64,000 nucleotides of DNA from Dongia_B soli (GTDB lineage Bacteria; Pseudomonadota; Alphaproteobacteria; Dongiales; Dongiaceae): contig NZ_JAXCLW010000002.1 of assembly GCF_034044715.1 (NCBI RefSeq), positions 558,001 through 622,000 on the forward strand, given 5' to 3'. Shown here piece by piece: positions 1 through 7,939 of the stretch. A program made the translations under genes and the position numbers. The stretch's first letter is position 1, and each line of letters starts with the position of its first letter. Under the pieces are notes generated by a model that made no database searches, had not been told where the DNA came from, and was given only the letters and a program-made list of their open reading frames with translations.

Positions 1-678
1 GTCGAGAATGGCCAAGGCTTCATCCAGCGTCGCAGCCTTGGTGTCGAGATAACGGGTTTCCAGACGGCGTTCGATCCGCGACGGCTCGCATTCGACGGCC
101 AGCATGGAGGCGCCGGCCATGGTGGCGGCGAGAGGCTGGGCACCACCCATCCCGCCGAGCCCGCCAGTCAGAATCCAGCGTCCTTTGAGGTTGCCGCCGT
201 AATGCTGGCGACCCGCTTCGACGAACGTCTCGTAAGTTCCCTGGACGATGCCCTGGCTGCCGATATAGATCCAGGATCCAGCGGTCATCTGGCCATACAT
301 CATCAGGCCCTTGGCATCCAATTCCCGGAAATGCTCCCAGGTCGCCCAATGGGGAACGAGATTGGAATTCGCGAGGAGCACACGCGGCGCGTCCTTGTGA
401 GTGCGGAAAACGCCGACCGGCTTGCCTGACTGGATCAGCAAGGTCTCGTCTTCGTTTAACGTCTTCAACGTTTCGACGATCCGGTCAAAGCATTCCCAGT
501 TCCGCGCCGCCCGGCCGATGCCGCCATACACCACCAATTCATTGGGGTTCTCGGCATTGTCGGGGTCGAGATTGTTCATCAGCATGCGCAGCGGTGCTTC
601 CGTCAGCCAGCTCTTGGCGTTGAGTTCGGTCCCGCGCGGAGCTCGGATGACACGGGCGTTGTAACGGGTGGCGCTCAC
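1..678 (-). CDS. hutU: Urocanate hydratase, N-terminal 226 residues (3' end outside window)
   Basis: Urocanase converts urocanate to imidazolone propionate, the second step of histidine degradation in the cytosol, using tightly bound NAD+ as an electrophile. The fragment starts VSATRYNARVIRAPRG and contains NELVVYGGIGRAARNWECF and the glycine-rich TGGLGGMGGAQPLAATMAG segment of the family's NAD-binding core. The GTG start at 678 is chosen because GGAGGA lies about 8 bases upstream and the reading frame is open from there to base 1. The family is about 555 residues long, so over half the protein lies beyond the window edge. A HutC-like palindrome sits about 20 bases upstream, consistent with urocanate-induced expression. 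The family call is very secure. Confidence 0.97.
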   Translation of the reverse strand, partial: MSATRYNARVIRAPRGTELNAKSWLTEAPLRMLMNNLDPDNAENPNELVVYGGIGRAARNWECFDRIVETLKTLNEDETLLIQSGKPVGVFRTHKDAPRVLLANSNLVPHWATWEHFRELDAKGLMMYGQMTAGSWIYIGSQGIVQGTYETFVEAGRQHYGGNLKGRWILTGGLGGMGGAQPLAATMAGASMLAVECEPSRIERRLETRYLDTKAATLDEALAILD

Positions 679-698
679 CGGATTATCCTCCGTTAACT

Positions 699-714
699 TG
701 TATATACATGTATA
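699..714. promoter_or_regulatory. HutC-like operator upstream of hutU
   Basis: The sequence shows TGTATATACA (699-708), a perfect palindrome, overlapping a second palindrome TACATGTA (705-712). GntR-family HutC repressors of histidine-utilisation operons bind TGTATATACA-like sites near hut promoters. The site is 21 bases upstream of the hutU start codon, well placed to block transcription. The assignment to HutC is inferred, since no hutC gene is visible here. Confidence 0.6.
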
Positions 715-915
715 ACCAATACGGGATAGTTGGCTTGTTGGCAAGGAGTTTCCCGGCCTAAACCTGATTGGCAACCGAACTTCTATTCAGTGGTCCAATC
801 GCCAGACGGCAAAAGCCGATACGGGCTAGTAATGGTCGCTTTTGAACGGCGTTCCGGTCGCCCGGTGCGAAATGAGTAGCCACGTTATGCGTTTTGACCG
901 CTGGTGGCACAACAG

Positions 916-933
916 ATCAGGTCCTAACCTGAT
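916..933. repeat. 7-bp inverted repeat, possible operator
   Basis: ATCAGGT and ACCTGAT form perfect 7-bp arms around a CCTA spacer, about 130 bases upstream of the EamA transporter start. It could be a dimeric regulator's site or chance; there is no T-tract, so it is not a terminator. Confidence 0.35.
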
Positions 934-1062
934 GCTGAATAATATCTCTGTCGGGGGGCGAGCGTGCAGCGCGAAGCGGTCAAAAAAGGTTCTTTTCCGA
1001 CGGCATCAAGCCGCCATTAAAGGTCAAGCTGCTTTTCGTTCCCCTGGCGCTCAGGCACTTTC

Positions 1063-2022
1063 ATGACATCACCTTCCGGGCTTCGGCCGGCCGGTTCCGC
1101 GCGTAACTCCTACATGCGTGGGCTCTTCCTTGTCACGCTGGCCATGCTGTTTTCCAGCACCAGCGGGCTTTTCGTCCGGTCCTTGCCGGATCTGGACCCT
1201 TGGACCATCAATGCCTATCGCGGCGGCTTCATGTCGCTATCGCTTCTGGCCTATTTGCTGGCAATTTATCGCCGGGCGACACCAGCCTTGTTCATGCCAC
1301 CGCAGCCGGTTGCCTTTCTTCTATCGGCCACCGCGTTCGGCGCGGCGACAACGTGCTACGTCGTCGCGATCTCACTGGCGAGCAGCGTGGCTTCCGTGGC
1401 CGCCCTCAGCGCCACCGCGCCGATCTTTGCTGCCTTGCTGGCCTGGCTGGTCCTGCGGGAACGGACCTCGCCTATCGTGCTTGGCGCGGCTGTCTTGGCA
1501 TTCATCGGCATCCTGGCCATTGCCCGATCAGAAGAAGGCAGTGCAGGGGGCGGCAATGGCCTATTGGTCACCGTGCTGGGGCTTGGCGTACCGCTTTTCA
1601 TGGCCCTGCAGACCGTCGTGCTGAAGCGCTTCGCCCAGATCGACATGACGCCGGCTTTGGTTATCGGTGGCTTCGCGGTTGCAGTGATTGTCTGGCTGCT
1701 GCATGGCATCCCATTGCTGACGCCAAAGCAGTTTCTGATCCTGGCCTTGATGGGCATGCTGCAACTGGCTGTTTCGCTGGTTTGCTTCCTGCGCGGCGCA
1801 CCACATGTGCCGGCGGTACAGACCATGCTGATCGCCATGGGCGATGTGCTATGCAATCCGCTTTGGCCTTGGCTCATCTATGGAGAACGGGTGCCGTTCA
1901 AGGTCTTCATTGGCGGCGGTTTGATCTTCGTCGCCATCGTCATCGCGACTTTGTGGCCGCAACTAAGGCGGCGACATGAAAATGTGAACCGCATGAGGCA
2001 TCAAAAACGCCAGAACGCCTGA
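1063..2022 (+). CDS. EamA-family (drug/metabolite superfamily) membrane transporter
   Basis: This 319-residue inner-membrane protein is built from roughly ten hydrophobic helices arranged as two EamA repeats. The first repeat begins near residue 19 with FLVTLAMLFSSTSGLFVRSL and the second begins near residue 168 with LVTVLGLGVPLFMALQTVVLK. Family members export metabolites, amino acids or drugs; the substrate cannot be told from sequence. A charged C-terminal tail follows the last helix. The ATG at 1063 has no clear Shine-Dalgarno sequence and a second ATG at 1114 just before the first helix is an alternative. The 3' end overlaps the convergent DUF1127 gene by 22 bases. It stands alone, divergent from hutU. 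Confidence 0.9.
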   Translation: MTSPSGLRPAGSARNSYMRGLFLVTLAMLFSSTSGLFVRSLPDLDPWTINAYRGGFMSLSLLAYLLAIYRRATPALFMPPQPVAFLLSATAFGAATTCYVVAISLASSVASVAALSATAPIFAALLAWLVLRERTSPIVLGAAVLAFIGILAIARSEEGSAGGGNGLLVTVLGLGVPLFMALQTVVLKRFAQIDMTPALVIGGFAVAVIVWLLHGIPLLTPKQFLILALMGMLQLAVSLVCFLRGAPHVPAVQTMLIAMGDVLCNPLWPWLIYGERVPFKVFIGGGLIFVAIVIATLWPQLRRRHENVNRMRHQKRQNA

Positions 2023-2207
2023 CCGACCTCCGCGTCGATATCCTCGCGGCTTAGACCGATATCCCTGAGCTGATCGGCGTCCAAGCGCAGCAGCGCACGT
2101 CTTTGCCGACGCCGTTCCGCAGCCAGTGCCAGCCGGTCCAATATAACGCGGCAATATCGGACCAGGCCGGCATTCTGGAAACCTTGCGTATCGACCAATC
2201 GTGACAT
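2001..2207 (-). CDS. DUF1127 (YjiS-like) small protein
   Basis: This 68-residue protein carries a C-terminal DUF1127 motif: an arginine-rich helix (AERRRQRRALLRLDADQL) followed by RDIGLSREDIDAE. That pattern, with LRDIGLSR at the turn, is typical of the family. Small DUF1127 proteins of alphaproteobacteria have been linked to RNA and phosphate or stress regulation, but this one has only family-level evidence. GGGATGGGA precedes the ATG. The gene is monocistronic and its end overlaps the end of the EamA gene by 22 bases in a convergent arrangement. Confidence 0.85.
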   Translation of the reverse strand: MSRLVDTQGFQNAGLVRYCRVILDRLALAAERRRQRRALLRLDADQLRDIGLSREDIDAEVGQAFWRF

Positions 2208-2304
2208 GGCGATCCCATCCCTTCTGTTGCTCTAAGAAGGATGGCAATCGAGGTCACCGCCGTCATGTGGAACTGTTTCGGCCTCGGCCGAAGTATCGGC
2301 GTCC

Positions 2305-3012
2305 TCAGCGCTGCTGGTATTGGGTATTGCCGAACAGGATATTGCGTTCCTCGGCACTCATGGGCTTCGCCGATTCGGGTTGAGAGAGAACGGCGAGACC
2401 GCGTTGCACGGCAGGGCGCGACGCGATTTCCTCGTTCCAGCGCATGAGGTGCTGGAAGCTCGCCACGTCGATGCCCTGGCGCACCGCATAGCTGATCCAT
2501 GGCCAGGTGGCGATATCGGCGATGCTGTAATCGTCACCGGCCAGAAAACGTGTTTCGGCGAGGCGCTTATCCATCACCCCCGACAGCCGCAGTACCTCGT
2601 TCGTGTAGCGGTCGATCGCATACGGGATTTTCTCGGGGGCGAAGGTGCGGAAATGATTGGCCTGGCCGAACATCGGCCCGACACCGCCCATTTGGAACAT
2701 CAGCCATTGCAGTACGCTATAGCGGCCGGCGCCCGATGACGGCATAAACCGACCGGTTTTCTCGGCGAGGTAAATAAGGATGGCGCCGGACTCAAAAATG
2801 GAGATCGGCTTGCCATCCGGCCCCTGTGGGTCAAGCAAAGCCGGAATCTTATTGTTGGGACTGATTTTGAGAAAATCCGGTGTGAATTGATCGCCTTTGC
2901 CGATATCGATGCCATGAGCGCGGTAGGGTAGGCCGAATTCTTCCAAGGCGATATGCACCTTACGGCCATTCGGGGTCGGCCAGGAATACAACTCAATCAT
3001 GTCGCCAGGCAT
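2305..3012 (-). CDS. Glutathione S-transferase, YfcG/YghU-like
   Basis: This 235-residue cytosolic protein has the N-terminal thioredoxin-fold GST domain (IELYSWPTPNGRKVHIALEE, residues about 5-24), the cis-proline and glutathione-binding segment NNKIPALLDPQGPDGKPISI, then ESGAILIYLAEK. The all-helical C-terminal domain follows (about 105-210). The pattern matches the Nu-class YfcG/YghU disulfide-bond oxidoreductases, which use glutathione to reduce disulfides or peroxides. The ATG at 3012 is preferred because GGAG lies six bases upstream; an internal ATG at 3000 is possible. It is transcribed divergently from an ArsR-type regulator across a perfect inverted repeat, suggesting that regulator controls it. 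Confidence 0.9.
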   Translation of the reverse strand: MPGDMIELYSWPTPNGRKVHIALEEFGLPYRAHGIDIGKGDQFTPDFLKISPNNKIPALLDPQGPDGKPISIFESGAILIYLAEKTGRFMPSSGAGRYSVLQWLMFQMGGVGPMFGQANHFRTFAPEKIPYAIDRYTNEVLRLSGVMDKRLAETRFLAGDDYSIADIATWPWISYAVRQGIDVASFQHLMRWNEEIASRPAVQRGLAVLSQPESAKPMSAEERNILFGNTQYQQR

Positions 3013-3046
3013 CGTTTACTCCGTGAATCAGGTCATTTGGCTGCAT

Positions 3047-3073
3047 CCAGCATCCTGATAATCAGGATGCTGG
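3047..3073. promoter_or_regulatory. Perfect 12-bp inverted repeat between gst and arsR
   Basis: CCAGCATCCTGA (3047-3058) and TCAGGATGCTGG (3062-3073) are exact reverse complements separated by TAA. The repeat lies 34 bases upstream of the gst start and 114 bases upstream of the divergent arsR start. Size and position suit the operator of a dimeric winged-helix repressor. It lacks a T-tract, and both neighbours are transcribed away from it, which argues against a terminator. Confidence 0.6.
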
Positions 3074-3187
3074 GGAAGGACCAAAAATAAGGAATATTGG
3101 TGGACCAAGCCAAGGCGAAAGGAAACTTCGGCGGCCGCCGAACTATTCTTCCTTGTGAGACTTTCCGACCGTTTCTAAGATCATTGC

Positions 3188-3880
3188 ATGATCTGGACGA
3201 CCAATATGGCGGAAATCGCCGCATTGATTGGCGACACGGCCCGCGCAAACATGCTGACCGCGCTGATGGATGGGCGGGCACTGACGGCCGGCGAGCTTGC
3301 TTATCTTGCCGGCATTTCCGCCTCGACCGCCAGCGGTCACCTGGCCAAGCTCACGGATGCAAACTTGCTCAGTTTGGTCAAGCAAGGGCGGCATCGATAT
3401 TTCCGCCTCGCATCCCCGTTGGTCGGCAACATGTTAGAAAACCTGATGGCCGTAGCTGCAATCGAAGGTCCGAAGCGCTATCGACCGGCATCGCCCCGCG
3501 ATGAAGCCTTACGGCGGGCCCGCACCTGCTTCAATCATCTGGCGGGGCGGCTCGGTGTCGCCATCGCAGATGCCATGATTGCTCAGCAACATATTCTGCT
3601 GGATGACGATGCCGGAATCCTGACGGAAAGCGGCATTGCGATGTTCGATGCCTGGGGCGTCAATCTGACTGCCTTGCGCAAGCAGCGCCGGATTTTCTGC
3701 AAACCCTGCCTGGATTGGAGTGAAAGGCGGCCTCACTTGGGCGGGGCAGTGGGTGCCGGGATAGCGGCGCGGTGCTTTGATCTCGGCTGGATCGATCGGG
3801 TTCGTGACAGTCGCGCCATCCATATTACATCGGCAGGCGCAGCAGGCCTGCAAGCGCAATTCGGCATCAGCCTGGATTGA
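3188..3880 (+). CDS. ArsR-family winged-helix transcriptional regulator
   Basis: This 230-residue protein has an N-terminal ArsR winged helix: the early part reads IAALIGDTARANMLTALMDG, the recognition helix region is ISASTASGHLAKLTDANLL and the wing is VKQGRHRYFRL (residues about 7-82). A longer C-terminal extension of about 140 residues contains cysteines at FCKPCLDW, which could sense metal or redox state, but no classical ELCVC metal site is present. The protein is twice the length of minimal ArsR members. The ATG at 3188 is the first in frame; ATG 3206 is an alternative. A perfect inverted repeat upstream and the divergent glutathione transferase suggest auto- and cross-regulation. Confidence 0.88.
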   Translation: MIWTTNMAEIAALIGDTARANMLTALMDGRALTAGELAYLAGISASTASGHLAKLTDANLLSLVKQGRHRYFRLASPLVGNMLENLMAVAAIEGPKRYRPASPRDEALRRARTCFNHLAGRLGVAIADAMIAQQHILLDDDAGILTESGIAMFDAWGVNLTALRKQRRIFCKPCLDWSERRPHLGGAVGAGIAARCFDLGWIDRVRDSRAIHITSAGAAGLQAQFGISLD

Positions 3881-4107
3881 TATTCCATCTGTCAAAGACG
3901 TTCGTGGCGGCGTCATGCCGAAGCTGCATGGAGGCCCTGAAGCAGGCGCGACACGAAGCTGCAATACAACTGTAATCATTTTTGATATTTCATATTTTCG
4001 TGATCCCGCTGTCTCAAACGCAGGAAACAGCGAGATCACGTGTTAATACTGATGTGCTGGTCAGACTCGATCCGGCAATCCACGGGACAACTTGGGACAA
4101 GCGGCCG

Positions 4108-5655
4108 ATGTTTATCGACGGGCGCAATGTGCCTGACGGCACGGTTATCGAAACTGATCTAGCAATCATCGGCGCCGGCGCCGCCGGCATCACCATCGCC
4201 CGGGAGATGCGGAACAGCGGCTTAAAGGTGATTTTAATCGAAAGCGGTGGGCTGGATTTCGACGCGGATACCCAAGCGCTTTACGAAGGTGAGAACAAAG
4301 GCGTTACCTATCCCCTGGACGGTGCGCGGTTGCGTTATTTCGGCGGCAGCACCAATCATTGGGGCGGCTGGTGCCGGCCGCTCGCGGACATCGATTTCGA
4401 AGAGCGTGACTGGCTGCCGCATTCCGGCTGGCCGATCACGCGTAACGATCTCAATCCTTTCTACGCGCGCGCGCAGGATCTCTGCCAGCTTGGCTCGACG
4501 GATTTTGATGATCATGAAGGCTGGCGGCGACAGGCAAATCTGCAACCTATTCCCCTGGCCGGTGAGGATGTGGTTACCCGCTACTTCATCTTCAGCCAGC
4601 CGACGCGTTTCGGAGAGGTTTACCGCAGCGATATCCAGCAGACGCAAAATGTCAGCACATATCTCTACAGCAACGTAACGGAGATCGTGCCGGACGCGAT
4701 GGTGAACAAGGTCGACCGGCTGAATATCGCCACATTGGCCGGTAATCGTTTCATCATCCGCCCACAACTATGCGTGTTGGCGACCGGCGGGATCGAGAAT
4801 GCGCGTATGTTGCTGCTGTCGAACAGCATTCAAAAGACAGGCCTGGGCAATGACCATGATCTGGTCGGCCGTTACTTCATGGAGCATGTGCATGTCCCGG
4901 GTCAGGTCGCCTATATCGCTATTCGCGATCACAAGCTGATCCCCGATCATTATCATGCGGCGACGCAGATCGGTGCTGTCTCGATGCGTGCTGTCCTGAT
5001 GCTCTCCGATGATTTTCTCCGCCGGGAGAAGCTGATGGGCACCAATATGGCCCTTTATCCGATGCGTGCACCGCTCGCCGCTCGGCAAGACGGGGACGAC
5101 GGTCCGGACTCCTTGGAGCCCGGCGTGTTGCAATTGCTGCGTAGCGCCGATATCGACGATGACGATCAGCCGTCCTCGTCGGAGGCCAGCCAGGAAATGA
5201 TTTTCGGGATCAGCTGTGCAACGGAACAGGCCCCGTCGCCCGATAGCAGGGTTACCTTGTCGCATCGGCGGGATGCGCTCGGCTTGCAGCGCACGTGCCT
5301 CAGCTGGCGACCTTCGCCAATCGATCATCACAATCTCAGCCGCAATCTGGCGGCCGTGGCGCGTGCATTTGGCGCATGGGGAAAGGCTGATGTGCGTATC
5401 CTGTTCAGCCGTGAAGGTGTTTGGCAAGAGGCCGAAACCGGTTGGGGATGCCATCACATGGGAACCACTCGAATGTCCCAGGATCCCAAGCACGGTGTGG
5501 TCGATGCCGATTGTAAGGTCCACGGTCTTGCCAATCTCTATGTGGCGGGAAGCTCTGTTTTCACCACCGGCGGCGCCGTCAATCCGACGTTGACAGTCGT
5601 GGCCTTGGCGTTGCGGTTGTCGGATCACTTGAAGTCGTTGACTCTGAATGGTTAG
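4108..5655 (+). CDS. GMC-family FAD oxidoreductase (sugar/alcohol dehydrogenase type)
   Basis: The protein has an N-terminal FAD-binding Rossmann motif (LAIIGAGAAGITIAREM, near residue 20), the flavin segment FGGSTNHWGGWCRPL, and the C-terminal GMC signature GCHHMGTTRM followed by GGAVNPTLTVVALALRL, giving the conserved His and Asn of the active site. GMC enzymes oxidise alcohol groups of sugars or alcohols. I chose ATG 4108 because the family begins with M-x-x-D-G-R close before the dinucleotide motif; non-ATG starts as far back as 3982 are open in frame. No signal peptide is visible. The partner gene nine bases downstream encodes a small Tat-signal protein, suggesting export as a folded pair. 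The electron acceptor and substrate are unknown. Confidence 0.88.
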   Translation: MFIDGRNVPDGTVIETDLAIIGAGAAGITIAREMRNSGLKVILIESGGLDFDADTQALYEGENKGVTYPLDGARLRYFGGSTNHWGGWCRPLADIDFEERDWLPHSGWPITRNDLNPFYARAQDLCQLGSTDFDDHEGWRRQANLQPIPLAGEDVVTRYFIFSQPTRFGEVYRSDIQQTQNVSTYLYSNVTEIVPDAMVNKVDRLNIATLAGNRFIIRPQLCVLATGGIENARMLLLSNSIQKTGLGNDHDLVGRYFMEHVHVPGQVAYIAIRDHKLIPDHYHAATQIGAVSMRAVLMLSDDFLRREKLMGTNMALYPMRAPLAARQDGDDGPDSLEPGVLQLLRSADIDDDDQPSSSEASQEMIFGISCATEQAPSPDSRVTLSHRRDALGLQRTCLSWRPSPIDHHNLSRNLAAVARAFGAWGKADVRILFSREGVWQEAETGWGCHHMGTTRMSQDPKHGVVDADCKVHGLANLYVAGSSVFTTGGAVNPTLTVVALALRLSDHLKSLTLNG

Positions 5656-5664
5656 GAAAAGCTT

Positions 5665-6081
5665 ATGTTTTCGCGGCGGCAGGCCCTGAAATTCTTTGGC
5701 TTTGGTAGTATTGCGTCTGCCGGGTTGTTCTCTTACGGCCTGACATCCTCGGTCCTTCAATCGCGTAACGAGGCGCTGCAGGAAGCGCTGCTGCAAAGTC
5801 TGATGGATCGTCATCATGCGGCCGAGATCGGAAAGGCATGGGCGCAGCAATATCGTCTTGGCTTCGTGCCGGCCAAACTCGTTGCCGACCGTCTGTCGCA
5901 ACGACTGCGCGCCTATGGGTGGCATGAGAATGGCGACATGCGCGGACTGCGTCAGTCGCTGGCTGCCGCAGTCAGGCAAGATTTTCTCGAAGGCAGCATC
6001 GTCGATGTCCGCGGCTGGCAGATTGCCAGGACCCAGGCTGAACTATGTGTCCTCGCACATCTTAATTCGAAGCGGGTTTAG
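5665..6081 (+). CDS. Tat-signal small subunit partner of the GMC oxidoreductase
   Basis: This 138-residue protein begins MFSRRQALKFFGFGSIAS, a twin-arginine signal (SRRQALKFF) followed by a hydrophobic stretch. The mature part is helical and ends in DFLEGSIVDVRGWQIARTQAELCVLAHL, a pattern seen in small subunits that accompany periplasmic GMC dehydrogenases. In such pairs the small subunit carries the Tat signal and takes the folded flavoprotein across the membrane. It starts nine bases after the GMC stop codon, so the two are surely co-transcribed. Its last 20 bases overlap the convergent pspF gene. The role is inferred from signal and context. Confidence 0.75.
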   Translation: MFSRRQALKFFGFGSIASAGLFSYGLTSSVLQSRNEALQEALLQSLMDRHHAAEIGKAWAQQYRLGFVPAKLVADRLSQRLRAYGWHENGDMRGLRQSLAAAVRQDFLEGSIVDVRGWQIARTQAELCVLAHLNSKRV

Positions 6082-7102
6082 TCGGCTTTGAACGCGGACT
6101 GAAATGAGCGTCGCCCTGGCGTGGGCCGATCAGGCCATATTTGCGCATGAGGTTCCGCAGTTGGTGGTATTCCAATCCCAGAAACGCCGCGGTTCGCTTT
6201 TGTTGGTGGAGGTTGCGCTCCAGGGCGTCGATCAACAGGCGCTTTTCCATCTCGGCCATATGTACCGTGAAATTATAGGGTCCATCGGGTTCCGCAGGCG
6301 GCCGGGCCAGTTGCGGTGACGTATCCGCGCCCGGGCGCCATGGCGAGTCAAATGGATCGAAACGGATATCATTGACCGGCTTGTCCGCATCGGTGGCGGC
6401 AACGGCGCGTTCCACCACATTCTTCAACTCACGAACATTGCCGGGCCAAGCGTAAGCCAATAGGGCTTTCTCGGCGATCTTGGTGAAGCCGGCGAAGTAG
6501 GGCCGTTTCATCACCGTCGACATGACCAGGCCAAAATGCTGCGCGAGGACAAGGATGTCCTCCTGCCGCGCCCGTAAGGGCGGGACCGTCACAACCGCGA
6601 AAGCGAGCCGGTCGAGCAGATCGGCCCGGAACTTCCCGGCGGCTGCCAAGGCTGGCAGATCGACATTGGTCGCCGCCACAAGACGGATATCCGCATGTAG
6701 GGTTTCGCTGGCACCGAGACGTTCGTATTCACCATATTCGATGACCCGCAATAACTTCTCCTGCACCGCCAATGAGGCCGATGCGATTTCGTCGAGGAAA
6801 AGCGTGCCGCCATCGGCCCGTTCGAAACGACCAGCCCGGCGCTTCACCGCGCCGGTAAACGCGCCGGCCTCATGGCCGAACAATTCGCTGTCGAGCAGGC
6901 TTTCGCCCAAGGCCGCGCAATTGACCTTGATAAGCGGACGGTCCCAACGTGGCGAGAGATAGTGCAAGCGCTCGGCGATCAGCTCCTTGCCGGTGCCGCG
7001 TTCGCCCACCAGCAGCACCGTACGGTCCAGTTGCGCCAGCACGGACACCTGGCCGAGAAGCGTGGTGAAGGGGAGGCTCTCACCAAGCGGCGTTTCGTTC
7101 AT
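6062..7102 (-). CDS. pspF: PspF, sigma-54 enhancer-binding activator of the phage-shock operon
   Basis: PspF is an AAA+ ATPase that remodels sigma-54 RNA polymerase at psp promoters and is held inactive by PspA. The protein lacks a receiver or sensor domain, as in PspF. Numbered from the ATG at 7102, it shows Walker A GERGTGKE (33-40), the sigma-54 contacting GAFTGA loop (80-85) and Walker B GGTLFLDE (98-105). A C-terminal Fis-type HTH follows (AAFLGLEYHQLRNLMRKYGL). An ATG five codons further upstream at 7117 is equally open and neither start has a good ribosome-binding site. It is divergent from pspABC, whose upstream sigma-54 promoter is its expected target. Confidence 0.93.
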   Translation of the reverse strand: MNETPLGESLPFTTLLGQVSVLAQLDRTVLLVGERGTGKELIAERLHYLSPRWDRPLIKVNCAALGESLLDSELFGHEAGAFTGAVKRRAGRFERADGGTLFLDEIASASLAVQEKLLRVIEYGEYERLGASETLHADIRLVAATNVDLPALAAAGKFRADLLDRLAFAVVTVPPLRARQEDILVLAQHFGLVMSTVMKRPYFAGFTKIAEKALLAYAWPGNVRELKNVVERAVAATDADKPVNDIRFDPFDSPWRPGADTSPQLARPPAEPDGPYNFTVHMAEMEKRLLIDALERNLHQQKRTAAFLGLEYHQLRNLMRKYGLIGPRQGDAHFSPRSKPTKPASN

Positions 7103-7200
7103 TCTTATGAATAACATAATATGTTATTTAATGGCAAAATCTGTGATCGCAGCTTATGCGCGGTTCCTCTAAGTTCAAATTATTCAAACAGGTTACATGA

Positions 7201-7216
7201 TGGCACGCTCATTGCT
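7201..7216 (+). promoter_or_regulatory. Sigma-54 promoter of pspABC
   Basis: TGGCACGCTCATTGCT matches the sigma-54 -24/-12 consensus, with GG at 7202-7203 and GC at 7214-7215 and the required 10-base spacing. It lies 33 bases upstream of the pspA start and downstream of divergent pspF, exactly where a PspF-activated promoter should be. Transcription should start near 7226, leaving a short leader with AGGAGAGG as ribosome-binding site. Confidence 0.92.
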
Positions 7217-7248
7217 CTCCTGATTGGCATCAACTACAGGAGAGGCAG

Positions 7249-7935
7249 ATGGGCATTTTTTCGCGGCTTACCGATATCGTGAATTCCAACATCGTGTCCT
7301 TGCTGGACCGTGCCGAAGATCCGCAAAAAATCATTCGTCTGATCATCCAGGAAATGGAAGACACGCTGGTTGAAGTGCGTTCTGCGACCGTGAAGGCGAT
7401 TGCCGATCGCAAGGAGTTGGAGCGCAAGGCAAGCGCCCTGGTCCGTGATCGGGATTCTTGGCAAGCCAAGGCCGAGCTCGCGATCGAGAAGGGACGGGAG
7501 GATTTGGCCAAGGGCGCCTTGTTGCGAAAGAACGAGATCACTGCCCTCATTGCATCGGCCGAGACACAACTCAACGACATCGAGAAGTATCTGGCCCAGC
7601 AGAATGAGGATATCGCGAAGCTGCAGGCCAAACTGGACGATGCCAAGCAGCGCGAAGCAACGATGCTGGCCCGCGCCAAGACAGCGCAAGCGCGTCTCAA
7701 GACCCGGGGGATGCTCTATGATGCGCGGGTCGGTGACGCATTGATGCGCATGGAGGTTGCCGAGCGCGCATTGGACGAACTCGACGGCCGCGTGGAGGCC
7801 TACGATATCGGCCGCAAGGACAGGGAGCCCAATCTCGATCAGGAACTGGCCACAATGGAAAGCGACGCGAAGATTGATGCCGAACTGGCAGAGCTGAAGG
7901 CGCGATTAAGCAACCGGACACCGGCGAAGGAATAA
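7249..7935 (+). CDS. pspA: Phage shock protein A
   Basis: PspA is a peripheral inner-membrane protein of the ESCRT-III/Vipp1 family. It binds stressed membranes, limits proton leakage and inhibits PspF. The 228-residue sequence begins with the amphipathic helix MGIFSRLTDIVNSNIVSLLDRAEDPQKIIRLIIQEMEDTL in pieces (residues 1-40) and then runs as long coiled coils with heptad-rich segments such as LAQQNEDIAKLQAKLDDAKQ. Its length agrees with other proteobacterial PspA. It is the first gene after the sigma-54 promoter, with a strong AGGAGAGG site, and pspB starts four bases after its stop codon. Confidence 0.97.
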   Translation: MGIFSRLTDIVNSNIVSLLDRAEDPQKIIRLIIQEMEDTLVEVRSATVKAIADRKELERKASALVRDRDSWQAKAELAIEKGREDLAKGALLRKNEITALIASAETQLNDIEKYLAQQNEDIAKLQAKLDDAKQREATMLARAKTAQARLKTRGMLYDARVGDALMRMEVAERALDELDGRVEAYDIGRKDREPNLDQELATMESDAKIDAELAELKARLSNRTPAKE

Positions 7936-7939
7936 GCTG

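Larger units (their letters stand above)
679..1062. other. Intergenic region between divergent hutU and the EamA transporter gene
   Basis: These 384 bases hold the HutC-like operator next to hutU and an inverted repeat at 916-933. Short open frames inside it lack a ribosome-binding site and recognisable protein features, so I call no gene. Promoters for both flanking genes must lie here, but I see no convincing -35/-10 pair. Confidence 0.6.

Noticed and set aside
842..1066. 74-codon frame upstream of the EamA gene
   Set aside because: No ribosome-binding site, no recognisable feature, and it ends in the start of the EamA gene.
4768..5979. 403-codon open frame antisense to the GMC oxidoreductase
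   Set aside because: No recognisable domain and no ribosome-binding site; the plus-strand gene has a complete family signature.
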